Assembly: GCA_002633005.1 (NCBI GenBank)
Contig: NMRA01000010.1
Span: 271,846-335,845 of the forward strand
Direction of reading: 5' to 3'
DNA length: 64,000 nt
Source: Phoronis australis
Taxonomy: Eukaryota > Phoronida > Phoronidae
Shown: positions 48,123-62,000 of the stretch, piece by piece
Layout: each line of letters starts with the position of its first letter
Position numbering within the stretch: position 1 is the first letter of the stretch
Program-made: the position numbers and the translations under genes
Notes under the pieces: model-generated
Told to the model about the DNA's origin: nothing
Database searches by the model: none
Seen by the model: only the letters and a program-made list of their open reading frames with translations

Positions 48123-51100
48123 CTGGAAAACACGATATGCCGTACTTTAAGATGTGAACAGTACAAACTGTCATGTTGAAAATTTACGAAGGCTGCAGCA
48201 TGTTTTTTGATTCGTCTAATAAATGTAATCCCAAATTACAACCACGTTCCCTCATAGGCATTTTGAATGATTAAGAAGTCGATTTCAGAGACCTTCCTTA
48301 ATTTAAAATTGAGAGCAGTTAGAAATTTAAATGTGTGCAACCGTCAACTCACCCTTATACACGGCGGCGTTTGTAGATTCGGGTATATCGCCCTCTGTCG
48401 GCCGGTATGATCTGTCAGGTCGACAAAGCTTGGGAATGGACACAACTTTTCGGGGATACTCGTCGCTGTGTTGAAAATTAACAATATGAGGATTTGTATC
48501 CGAAATGCTACAGTATATTACAGTAAAAAAGCATGGAAAGTATGACACAGGAAACTGGAAGAAAAATAAGAAAGTTGATACTGCCGTTACTAAACGTTTA
48601 GTATCGCCCATGGAGGAAAAGAAAGCATACTGCTATGTGAATACTGAAGTAACATCAGTGGTAGTCAATCCTTTTTGATAAAGCAATTAATGCAATGGTT
48701 AATTAGAGCCCAAAGTCATCAAGTCACAGCCTGAGTCTCAATTAGTTTAGTACTCTAGTTGTGGCGCGATCGGGCGTTGCTGACAACGATTCGTCTGAGT
48801 TCTGTCATTATTCGTTAGAAGAGGAAACATAATCTCGGTTTGACTTTCTATTTAAAGTATTACAAAAGTTATATTGTTAGAGTAGTCTGTTTACATATAT
48901 GTACATGCAGGCCTGCTATATAATGTTTCTAGTGTTTCGTTGTTTTATTCATCTCTTGTAACGATTACGGCGAATGCGAATTCGAGCTCCGTGTATCGTA
49001 GGTGAAGTAGGACGCGAGCCGATTTATTACTGTGATAATTTGGGGTTTATTGTAGTAATAAATCTTTAGCCAATCAGAAGCCAGGAATAATTACAGTTAT
49101 AAATATTCATTACTGTAATTAATATTTATTCCAGTACTAAATGTTTATTACTGGAATAAATCTACCAATCGGATGCCAGGAATAATAACTGTAATAAATA
49201 TTTATTACTGTATTTGGTATTTTTTCCAGTAATAAATATTTATTATAGTTATTATTCCTTACTTCTGATTGGCTAAAGGACTATTACTGGAATAAATCGC
49301 GGAATTATTACAGTAATAAATTGGACTTATGTCGTACTTGGCCTATAAGTAGGCTAAGTGCGACATATTGCAATATATTCATTTCAGTAATTATTTGTGG
49401 CATCCGATTGGTTGATTTATTCCAATAATAAATATCTATTACCGAAATAAGTATTAATTACAGTAATAAATATCTATTACAGTAATTATTCCTGGCTTCT
49501 GATTGTCTAAAGAATTATTACTGGCCTAAATCGTGAATTATTATAATAATATATCGGTCTTACGTCGCACTTGGTCTACAATAACTGGATTACACGGAAA
49601 AAGTTGCATCCTACAATACGCTGCAACATCTGTCAAGCAGCCTCGTCTTCGTGCCATTGGCAAAGCTGTAGGCGCGCTGCTTTGCTTTTTCAAGTTTTAC
49701 ACGATTGCATCAACTGTATCCCAGATTCTAATACCATCAATTTTTTTCTGCAACGCAGTGTACTGCAACTCCGACCACAGAAAGTTAGATAAACTAGAGG
49801 AGTGTCCGTGGACGGGATATCTTCCAACGAGATCCCTAGAATCATCCTGACATTTTTAAAACGAGACCAATGTAACAATGCGTTTTCTCACCTCCGGGAC
49901 AAATGGAGATTTCAACCCGTGACATCCCTATTAGAAATTGGTTTGCGCAAATAGCTTACTGGAGTCATTGCTGAACGCTTGAAAGAATTGACACGTATTT
50001 CGTCGCTTATTCGAACCATAATTTGGAGCAAAGCAGTGCCAACATTTTCGATAATAGCAACGAATAATGAAAAATGACAAGCTATTTTTTTTTCAGAACA
50101 ATGTCAGCTCACTATAAAACAATTTGAAAGTTTCGACGTGAAACGTGAGTAAACAGTACAGGGTACTTACAAGTAGGTAGTCTTATCCAACATTTTGCCC
50201 CTGACTATGCCATAGGGGCATTCGTTAACCTTGGGCAGTATAAGGGCATTCCTGGCTTCAGGATGGCGAATATAGTCCTCCTGAAGAAGATTATTAAACT
50301 CGGATACATATCAATATGTAAAATGATATATGAAAGTGTCTGCCACAACAACATTTTGCCTATTGCCCAAAAAAAATTCAAAAAGAAGGTTATAACTTTC
50401 GAAGTGATGACTGGAAAAAATTATATTCAATGTCTTTTAAAACTACTTATGATTTCAAGTTATGTACACTGCAGTTTAAACTATTACATAGAATACTTGT
50501 AACCAACTCTTTTCTTAGAAAAATTAACCTGGTGGACTCTGATGTATGTACTTTCTGTCATTCACAAAGTGAAACAGTGGATCACATCTTTTTCGAATGC
50601 AATAATATAAAAACATTGATAGGAGAATTATGCATTTGGGTGTTGTTGGTAAAAGGTATAAATATGGTTATTGACAAAAAAACAATGTTTTTTGGGATGC
50701 CCATAAGTAATGAAAATAAAGTTTTAAATTGGATACTTTTGCAATTAAAACATTTTATTTACCTATCCAGGTGTAAAAAAATAATCCCCAGTTTCTGTCA
50801 GTTCCTTAAGATATTAGAAAGAGAATTTTATATTCAAAGAAGGATTTTATTAAATAATGGTAATTTAGATGAATACCATGCAACCTGGAGAAACTGGTTA
50901 ACCATAACTTTTGCCTGACAACATCCTACTAAGAGTAAGTTGGGGGGCGGGTGCGTGTGGCGTGTATGTTAAGGGTGAGAATGGCTTGATTTTTTTCTTA
51001 CATATCTGTATTTCTGTTTTGTATACCAAATTGTGATACTTGACGATAATTTGTTGCAACTAATGTACTTGTATACTGTATTGTTTATTGTGTCGTGTAA

Positions 51101-51278
51101 ATTGTAAATACCCATGCTAGAAAAATAAAAATACTTAACTGGAAAAAAAAACTCGGATACATATGTCTATTTGACAGTTTGCGAAAACTATGCGTTTGTT
51201 TGCATTTCTGTCAATGTCATCTCAGCTACATTGTACTACTGTTTGATGTTAGTGGAGGATGGAAGCGCTGGTGGTGGC

Positions 51279-51310
<32 letters not shown>

Positions 51311-51318
51311 TGCTTCTA

Positions 51319-51349
<31 letters not shown>

Positions 51350-51371
51350 TTCCGCTGCTGCTGCTGCTGCC

Positions 51372-51404
<33 letters not shown>

Positions 51405-54400
51405 GCTGTTTATTTGGTCTAACTGATAGGAGACAAAATTTGTAAAAACACAGTGTTCTTCACGATTAATAATTTTCCATGAAATTTGCTAGAGCTCGCT
51501 GTATCTTTGACGCTCGTTCTCAGCGCAATAATAAAGCAGACGACCAAGAGACATAAGAAAAGTAGTGGTTAAAATGACAGTTATACTACGAGAATATGCT
51601 ATCTGATTCTCAGGCAAATATAAAACGACAAAAAGTTATTAAAATATGTGATGTAGTGTGGTGACCTATTCAGATGCAAGTCAATGCCAGAGCCTGGCCG
51701 TCTGGATCGAGCGAATTTCGTTGATAATTTTAATCGTGAATATTGATATAATCAATACACTGCATTCAACGAATTATGTTTGCGGGAGGTAATGATGCCA
51801 AATTGTTCTAACAAATATTGCATAAAATAGTACACGTGCCTGTCCAGAAATTGACACGGGCAGTGAGTGGTGATGACAGTGGCGGTGATCTTGGTGGTGG
51901 TGGTGTTGATTGTAGTGCATTTCGATGCCTGTGTTAATGGTAGTGTAATGTTGGTGCAATGGTGAAGTGTAGCAGTAGTGACGATGGTGGTGATGACGGC
52001 GGCGGAAGACATAGCGGAGTTGCAGGCGGTGGTGCCAGCGGTGGTTTGGAGGGTTTAGAATGCTTGTACGGTTTCCTTGTCGATATACTTGGAAGAATTG
52101 ACAGGGAGGTGGGGTTGGTGCTGGTGACGGTGACAGCACGGTAGTGGTGGCTACATATATGATGTTGATAGTGATGGTGGTGGCGTTGGTGGTGGGATTC
52201 GGGTGATGGTGGTGTTGGTAGGGTGGTGGTGATATCAGCAGTGGTGATGTTGGTGATGAGGATGTCGGTGGCAGTTTTGATAAGGCACGGATTACAGGTG
52301 TATGTCGAGATTAAAAAATCGTACCAGCGCGCTGATAGTTTCGATGACGGTGATGGTGTCCGTAGTGGTGGTGGTGGGGCAAGTGATTTTGCTACTGATT
52401 ATAGAGACGACGATTTTGTTGATAGCGATTGTTGTGCAGGTAATAGGACTTTTAGTGGTGGAAGTTGTGAGTTATCCTGGAGGCTCCTCAACTAGTAGTT
52501 AGTGGCTGTGGTGGTGATGAGTTGATCTCGAACACCACTATAAGCTATTGGCGTTGACTAGTAATTGCAAATATCTCCTCACCCTGTAGCTTGTGTTACA
52601 TCCAAACGGCAGGCCAGAGGGCGTGTACTTCCCCAAGCTCGCCCATGGCATCTCCATTTTGGGAAGCACTGGCCACTCCTTAAACGAATCCTTGAACGTT
52701 GTCGTTCCACTAAATGGCGTTGAGCTCAAAACAAATTCCCTGAATTAAAACGCAACGTATACGTTCAGTAGGATGAAACCATTTAAGAGTATAAAGCACA
52801 ATAAATTCAAAGGTTTTTGTTTGTTGTAAATACAATCACCCGTAAACGTATTTTGTTTATAAGTTTATGCAAGAGCAATGGCTCTAAATTAAAGCATAAT
52901 CGAATTCATGTTCCCAAAAACCATGTCACCGCTTCGTAATGTGTATTAAGACGTTTTGAACAAAGAGTATTGGCTCACGTGATCTCAAGTGATCACAAAA
53001 GGCAGGAACTATAAAGCTCTCGTTATAACGCGCGAAGGATTTGCCGGTAACGGCAATAACAAACGTCGCAAGTATAGAGTATCTCAGGTTTATTTTGTAA
53101 CCAGATAAAAAGTCACGTATTCCGAATAAATATTAACACTAACAATTTTTGGGCTCGTATTCACTTACGGTTTTTGTATAATTGGAAGTACCCTTTCCTG
53201 GTTTCTGTGGTCGATATAATGGTCTCTAAACGTGGTATTTCCCGCCATTTTACCGGAAGGTGGAATATACGGCGTTCTTTCTAAAACTAGAAAACACACC
53301 TTTGTACCAATACAGGGATGAACGTAGCATATCACTCATGGTGTACTTGATAATCTTAAGTGAACAATTTGCGACACGATCTATTCGTCATCAATCTTTA
53401 CGTTTACCAAAAGTTCGAATGGACAAAATAGCAAATAGCAATTCCTGCACGTGTCTTCTGATGCCTGTTGCCGAGTCTAACCACGTGGTCGAACCTGCCG
53501 AATAAGACTTAATAATATTAGAAACAAATTCTCACCCGTGGGCCAGCTTTCTCCATATCAAGAATCGTTAATGTAATTTATAGCGCAAGATATGCGCAAG
53601 GCTACGGTCGTTAAAAAAGAACCAGACAATTTACCATTTTCAAAAACCAACGATATATAAATTGTGCAGAGTCATTGGCAAAGGTCAACATCTGCGAATC
53701 GACCGCCTACATGTTCATGGGTACTCTTTATGCGAACAAAACAGACATCAATATCACCACTCTGCCATTTTCCTCTAAATGTACGCCCATGAGATCTTTG
53801 GGTTAGTGTTCTGGAAAGGTCCTTAAAATGCTCTTTTTGGTATATTTTTGTTAGGATTCAGCTTTTCTGTGTTAACTGATAAATGTGCGTCTTCTGTTGG
53901 AAACCATGCAACTACTTTCTGTTACAAATTCAGTCTCATCTTGCTCGATCCTTACAAAGATTAGAAATGATTTCTACTATATACGTATGCATGTATGTAT
54001 GTATGTAGGCCTATGTGTGTGTGTGTGCGCGCGCTCGCGTGCGTGTTTGCGCGCGCGCTCGTGTGTCCGTGTATTTTGTAAGTATGATCATGTATATATG
54101 CTTGAAAAGAGCTGACCGGTCGTTATTGCTTCACACACCACTCATTACGTAATTATTATGTCGGGTTGGTTTCAGTTGCCAAGACAGTAATAACAACGCG
54201 ATGGTATTATATTGGAAGAGCAAAGGCGTCTGGGTAGAAAGTTGACATTTAAAAGCTGGCCCAACGAGGCATTTTCTACGTAAACCAACACTCGCCATCC
54301 GACTAGAGCGACGTCTTTCGTAAAAATGTGGCCGAAGGGTCTAATCTCGGAGCCCAGACTAGACCCACACTCACACTCACATCATAGCCAATCACTGTAG

Positions 54401-57400
54401 GACTCGATAGCCAATTACTGTAGTACTCGATAGCCAGTCACTGTAGGACTCAATAGCCAATCACTGTAGGACTCGATAGCCAATCACTGTAGGACTCGAT
54501 TGTAAATGTGTAAGTTTACTCGAAGAGTGTCAAGAGTCTTTCGCTTGGTTCAGTTTGAGAATTTTGGTGTGCCAAGACGAGCCGATCGCAATTTCTTGTC
54601 ATTCACAGACAGTTTAGGACAATGGAGATTTTCATTTGAATCGCTTGATTATTTAGCCGTTCTCTAGAGGAAATTTGACAGTATGATGGTCGCATAAATT
54701 GTTAAGAAACTATTGGAAATCTCACGTCTTCAGACCTCCAGCCAAGTGCGCGGATCGCTGTCTACCAACCATTTTGTCGCCATCGAGCGTCAAGTCGTCG
54801 TACTAACTTGCTGCTATGTTTGATCGGAAATGATGGACGGTGGCTTTAAAGGACAATGCCACCCAAAACCCAAGAAAGCAACCTAATTTGTATCAATTTA
54901 GATCGAGTAGTTCTACTCGATAACGGCACGTTCGGTTGTGTTACCTGACACCTGACGGCAGAAGGAGGTGTTGAAATTATCCAATGACGTCATTGGTTTC
55001 ACACGCAGTCTATTCAGCAGTTCACAATACAGGTTACTGGTGTCAGCTTGTCGCTTGAATTCATCGTTTAACACCAATAAATCATCAAACTTCGATGTAA
55101 AACCCTTAAAAATACACCGAGTTCTTATAAAAACGCGTTGTTTTAGTTCGCCGTTACGGATTTATTGGTATTTGGACACACCGTAGCCTACAAAGTTCGG
55201 CAGTTTGGGGTCTGTTCGGACATAAATTCGAAGTATTCTTCCGTGAAATAGGACCTACAGACAGGAGAACGTAGATCTGTATTGTTTAGACTTGTGATTT
55301 TTTAGTTCTAAACACACAAAAGGCTTGATGTTATCCCGGCCGATCAGAACCCGATCCAGGCCCGTCGAGGCCGCCGGGACTGGCACGAACATAAACCGGC
55401 TTGAATTGGAAACTAAACCTCTAGACACGAAAAGACTATTATAGTGAGCCAAAGAAATAATTTGCACGTAATTATTTATGTGAATTAGCCACAAAACTGA
55501 AAATCTACGTACTTGTCGGAGGCCGCGAAGTCGGGTTCCCCTTCCATAGACCGTCAGGGCAAAGGTTGTACAGTAACAATGATTTGAATAATGTATTTGT
55601 ATTTCAAAGTAAAGATTCCCCTAACATGTGACCTCATAACAGCTTTCTGTCAGCAAAACTGAATTAGCATGCGCTCACACGGCCTCGGTGCCCGGTCAAT
55701 TACCTTGATTGGCGACATCAAAATCCGGAAACGCAGTGGTTTATTCATTGCTGGCTTCTCAACATTTGCACTCACGAATACTGCAAAGGCATTACAAATT
55801 GGGATACACTGATCAAAAAATACTAGAGAGGCGCCGTGAACATGCACAGGCAACGGAACGTATGGATAGTCATTTGGTAAGCCGGAATTCGTCAGAGAAA
55901 TGCCGGCCACAGACACGGAGATGTTTCACGGCCTCATATACTTGCTATTAACAGCGTACCTTTAATTCTTAACTACCGCGTGCCAATTCCTAAGCACTTC
56001 AGGCTCTCGCGGATGTCGAAAAAACGATACACCCGCTTTCTTCGCAGCTTCATAGTTCGGACAAACGGGAACAATGCACCGCAATGTAGCGGCATTCACT
56101 CTGCAGACAAACCACTGACGTCGCTGCGTCGTTTCTCACCTTCCTCACAGGTTAACGCAACACCTTTCAGCAAGGTGAGGTCGACCATGTAAGAGGCGGC
56201 GTGAATATAGACCGATTAAGACGGCAAAAAAGACTAATTAAATCGGGTGGCATTCTCCTTTAAAGGAGCAATATAACTAACCCTTCTGCCAAACAATAAC
56301 ACGTAAGTTTACGCCTCCTATAGTTGAAAAATCGTGCTCCTTGCTCAGGCTGTGAGCGATTTTCAGGGTTTAGAATTACAAACATGGCGTTATTGCTTCA
56401 TCCCAAGCCAATGCTGTTAGTTTTAGCCTGCCAAGGCAGTAGGACCATAAGAGGAATTCCGTCAATTTTCAGGTGATACTAATTTCACTTCAAAGAAAAG
56501 CTGGGGACGTATTGACATTGCTGGGGAAGTGCAAAACGTCTGTGATATGAAAGTTGTCATTTTTCAACACCAGAACACTGATGATTTATTGCTGCTACAA
56601 TTGTTCGTGAAAACATGCAACAAAAAATCTTTTTCAGATATCCCGATGCTTACCTATTCTACGCAAACTTACCAAAGCGTTCTGGTATATCTTTCCATGT
56701 GTAGTCGCGGAGGTACATTGTCTCTCGGTCCATGGGACCTTTACCGGTGTGATCTTGCTCTTTGTGGATGATGTAACTACGCTTCTTTGTTAGCCCATGG
56801 TCCACAAAGTCAACCTAGAAAATTAGAGCAAACAGGACTGAATGAAATAGTTACTGAAACACATATCGTCTGTCTTAGCAATCGCTCCCATTTATACGCA
56901 TCGTAGCACACCGTTTTCGACTTTTTAAATGCATTGTGTGCCACAGAAATCAAAAGATTGTTGATCACCACACAACCAAAATTAAAGGCGTCGCCAGTGC
57001 CATATTTTGGTGTCACGTGAATATTTTTTCGACTAATTTGCCCAGCTACTAAACAGGGGAGAAGTGCTTTGAAAGCGCCTTCCTTGCTACTTCTTGCTTG
57101 TGTAGGAAAAAATTCCAAATTGGACTACTTTCGCAATACCGTACCTAAAGAATGGCTGGTACGATTCAAATGAAACTTTCGGACATTAAACCTTATGCAC
57201 TGTCTGCCACAATGCTGTTAGGAATTGGTTTTAAAGTGTTCCACTCATGAACGAGGGGATATAGAACAATATAGTTCTTATGATTTTGATGAAAAAAATT
57301 ATCTCAATAACTTGCAGTTATGTGTAAATTGTGAGAGACTGTTCTTTTTGGCTCATGAAATTTAATTATTTTCAGAATTTTATGTGTGGAGCGTAAGATT

Positions 57401-59040
57401 AAATTTCTGACTTAATTTTCAAGTAAATTTTCCCGAAACAGACTCCGGATGTCCATTGCAGTGGCAACGGAACAAAGGACATTTATGAAAAATATCTACA
57501 AATTTATAGAATTAATCTTAGCAAAGGTTTGTATTTCCTGAGAGTAGAAATTTTGTAAACTTTGATTTTTGATCTGCCATCAATTAGGTCACGTGTCCAA
57601 TGTCGGGTTTTCACCGTGTAGCTGAGGGCACAGGTTGTTAGTGATAGATACTAATAGCTTTCGGTGTGACGATCGACTGAATATTGTTACGAATTAATCA
57701 CTTTATTCATCACGATCGTATGTTCACCGTTTCACCGTCTACTTAAACAAAACATCCAACTCAATGTCGGTTCAGTGCTCCGGCCAGTGCTGCAAATCCT
57801 TGACTTGTGATAAACTTCTGAGACACGTTCAGCAACTGTTACACTCGCTGATTCAATAACCTGCTGTCTCTGTAGGTGGCTCTCTATTGACTGTCGCTAC
57901 AACTGCTGATTTTCTTCACTGCAACTCCACTATAACTGTAACTGTAGCTTCAACTTCCGCTCAACTTCAACTTCATATAACTATAACTAAGTCTCACTAA
58001 CCGTGTCTGAGTATTTAGTCTCTTACAATGGTGTGCAACTTTTCACCAATATTATTCAAGCACATTCCATAACTACAAGCTTATACTATAAGCTCTAGAA
58101 TGTTCCTGACTATAGTTCTAATAAACTGAAATCTTCTAGAATCTTCTGAAATCTTCTCTATTATTCGAATGTAAACAAATTACATCATCACTGGCCTGGC
58201 CTCATAGGTCATGCCAATCAAGTGCTATCTGCTAGTGAACAAACAAAACAGTAAAATAAAACTTATTACACTAAAACCAGTATCAATCTACCCGTGACAA
58301 CCATACTTTCCAGGAAAATTTAGCGAAGATCTAAGGCACTTTCATAGCAAAACAACAAAATTAATAGAATGACCCAATGTCATATCGGGGATATAAGCAT
58401 TGAGAAAATCTCAAAAACACTCTGATGGTCTTCTAAATTATTGTTGCATTTTCGATTTAGGCAACTTTAAACCATTTTCATAAAAATCTACCAGACCGGT
58501 CTCTTGAGCCCCTCAGGTAAAAGTGAAACAATTCCTAATATGCATTGTGTAATAATGCATAAAGCGTAGTATCTCAAAGTTTCATGTGAATCTGATCAAC
58601 CATTTTTAGATATGTTGTTCTGAATTTGGCCAAAATTGAACATTTTCTAGGGTCCATTATAACCTTTTAACAACAGGGAACATGAACTTCTTTCCCTTCA
58701 AAACTGGTTCTGGACAGTGTTCAGTACAAGCATAAAAGGGTAAAATTACCTGTCGGATGTTGTCAGTGAACATCTTACCTTAAACGTGGTATCTCCCCGA
58801 AATTTTCCGCCAGTTTTCAGATTCTCATCTTGAATGATTGGCATGGGGCGCGCGTTCGTGGGGTCTGGGTATTTGTAGCTAGCCATCATCATTGATTCAT
58901 CCATTAGTTTCACGCTAGGTGGCACGTATGCCAAGTTGGGCCTGAAGCTCTCGGCTGGAGACGAATCCTGGTAAACAGTGAATGTGTTTATTAATTACAC
59001 ATAATTCGTGATTTTCAAGATGTAGCACTTGCCTTTAGGC

Positions 59041-59072
<32 letters not shown>

Positions 59073-62000
59073 TTACCTTGACGTTTTTTCAATGATTTAA
59101 TTCGCAGCAAACTACATAATTACATTGTACAGAGATTCGCAAGTCTTCCTTTTGACTCGAGAACACTGGAGATGGTTTACGATCACATTAACCATAGGAA
59201 TTGTTGTAATTGAGCGTGAGTGTTTGCCTCGGCAGTTTGACCACTCTGTTTTGACTTGATGTAGATGTCTACTTAATAGCATATCAATTTTTTTGATTAA
59301 GCTGTGAGTACCTTATTAAGCTTATCGTGTCTTTAAGCATCAGCAAAACGTGGATAACTAATCCACAATGAAAATTCGTTTTGTACGAACAATTCGTTGG
59401 CATGCCACTGCCTTTGAAATGTTAAATTATAGCTGAAAAGTTTTGCTTAAGAATTACTTTCGTGATATTCTGCCAAAATTTGAAGAAAAAAGAGACGATC
59501 TTTTTGGGGGGTATCCCTGGCCCGAAACCTTACCTTGGCTGGGTAGTCAATCAAGTATGTCGTCGTATCTTCCAACTTAGTCGTCGGAGCCACATATGCT
59601 ACAGGGGGTCGCTTGATGACACCCCCGCCCTGAAATAGAGCACATAAAATAAACATTAAAAGTTTAGATGCGTGAATATCTTACAAACAATCTGCAAGGC
59701 AAGCACGAACTCCGTGAAAATGCAGTTCATCATTCGTCAATTGGATAACATTCAAAATTTCAATTAAATTTCTAATGTCTATCGTAATCACTGGAATATC
59801 GAAATGTCGCTGCATTTAAAAAACGCTGAGTACAGTCTCAGGATTTCTGCCTGCTAAGCGACGAGTATACAATTGGTTGTTAACGAAGTGTCGTTCACCG
59901 ATGCAGTAATGGGTATACAAGTTGTACGATGGCTATCTCCAAATCTTTTATCAACAACCTGATAACTAGATTAACGTTAATATTCTTTACAAGTGACATG
60001 AGTACAGAAGAGTTCTTAATAAATGTGCAATGCAAATGATAATAGCGGCGTATTTCTATAATAAGATCTGCTATTTGTTGGATATTTTCTGTTGCCAAGC
60101 TTAGTTAGTATCTCGTAATATTTACTACCGCTTTCTGTATGGTTTCAATCAGTATTTTTGCCCAGAAAGCTCCGACAGCATTATACGTGTATTGACCCCA
60201 TAGACCAGTTTTCTGCCTTGCGACGTATTTGTCGTCAAGACTTTCACCGAAATTTTACTTCCCGACAGGTTTGACGAAATCACAATTATAATGAAACAGT
60301 CGAACTGACAAGCTAAGTGTCTTACGAGTTTGGTGAAATCACCCAAGATCGCTTTGTGGTAGGCTAGTGTTTCGTTTGTAAGCTTGCGTGTTTACTGGCT
60401 AACTCTAGGTAAATCTCTCTCACAAAAGGTACGATGGGGTATTTCAAATGGTATCTATGCACCCTGAACAATATCTCCTTCCCGGAGAAACAAGAGCCAC
60501 ATTTGTCACAGGAAGTGTGCGAAAAGCCGAGAGGAGAGAACTTGACTTAATAACAAATACAAGTAGTCCATTATACCAACCATTTTAAAGCCCGATCGGA
60601 TGGCGGGTTTATGAATGAATTTTAATATCTAGTGGCCTTACCTCTTTTGGTGTGTAATCGACCCTGTAGCAGGTCTGGTCCGCCATCACGCCGCTACCTC
60701 GCTTGTACTCATCATCTGGTCTAATGGGTTTACATGGATCCACCCACTTAGAGCTGTATTCCTACATTTTTACGTGATAATGTTTTACACGAGTGACAAC
60801 GAGTAGTTTGAAAGCGTAACGCGTGTGTTAGCATTCTAGATTTCTTTCGTTTGTAGAAATGTCGATTTGGGACAGTTTTCTCACTTCATTCTTTAAGTGA
60901 CTTTATCGACAAGAACTAAAATTGTTTTCCTGATATCCGCCCTAGCGCGGATTCAGTCATCTACAGCCTTCGCAGTCACAGTCAAACAGTCTGGTAGCTG
61001 ACCTGAATCACACCCATTAATGACTGAGTAATTTAAGCTTCTTTTCCCTCCGTGTAATGTCACCGGCCTTGTTTTCAGTGAATGTCTAGCAAATAAGTGA
61101 CACTGAAGATTATTGATTTTTATATAAATCCCAAAAAACAGAAAATGATTTGTTGCTTTTTAGATTAAAAAGTCTATCCCATCCAGCTAGAATCACAGTG
61201 TTTTATGTGCCTTAAAGACGATTTGCGCGGACACGGTTCTTCGTTCTTGTATTATGAAAATTAATTTCAGAGGGAAGGGTACACAACATTCACTAGGTGG
61301 CGCACGTGAATCAAGGGACAGGGAAATACCGCATTCGGGTAAATGGCGTAGGTTAAATTATCGCACCTATTGTCAAACTACTCTCTGCTGTCTCAATCAC
61401 AGAATTTAGAATTCAAGAAGAGTGTCCTAGAAAATATCGACTTGCCGATTGATGCAAAATTACAAATTAAGTGATTTCACCTTAAATCAATGTGCACGAG
61501 GAAAGGGATTTTCATGGAAAGCGATTTTGTCGACTTTTTTAAACTGAAAACAAAACTACTACGTCAGTAAGTGAATAATAGTTTGGAGACGCGAAAGATT
61601 ACTTACATCTCGGTTTTCCGTCTGAAAGCATGGTCCAAAATCTCTTGGTAAAACAACGTTGGTGGTGTGAGGACAATGATGTCGCCTATAACAATAATAA
61701 TCTATGTAGTTTACAATGCATAAATAGTCGGCAGTGATTTGCAAGAATGTCCAAGGTGGCGTATATCAGTAAAAAAATCGGCGAACTATTCCTTCAACGA
61801 CACCATATCAAATTTAGTGTTTTCAAGTTAGATTAGTTTCTCTAGTAGGGAGGTGCTATCGCTCATAACAGCGCAGCGAGTTACGAGGATAAGAATTACT
61901 TGAAAAAAGGAACTCTTCCATGGCGAGTAAAAAAACAGCAAACCATTCCTCAGGGTTTGCACGAAGGTATACTACCAAACCTCGTGCTCTAAATACGCGA

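Noticed and set aside
51171-51445. Poly-Ala / poly-Cys open frames
   Set aside because: Direct translations of the GCT/GCC triplet repeat in an intron.
51752-52502. Several His/Thr/Val-rich frames on both strands
   Set aside because: Products of the GGT/GAT simple-sequence tract.
54386-54500. Regular repeats suggesting a CRISPR array
   Set aside because: Units are contiguous without spacers and the genome is eukaryotic, so it is a minisatellite.
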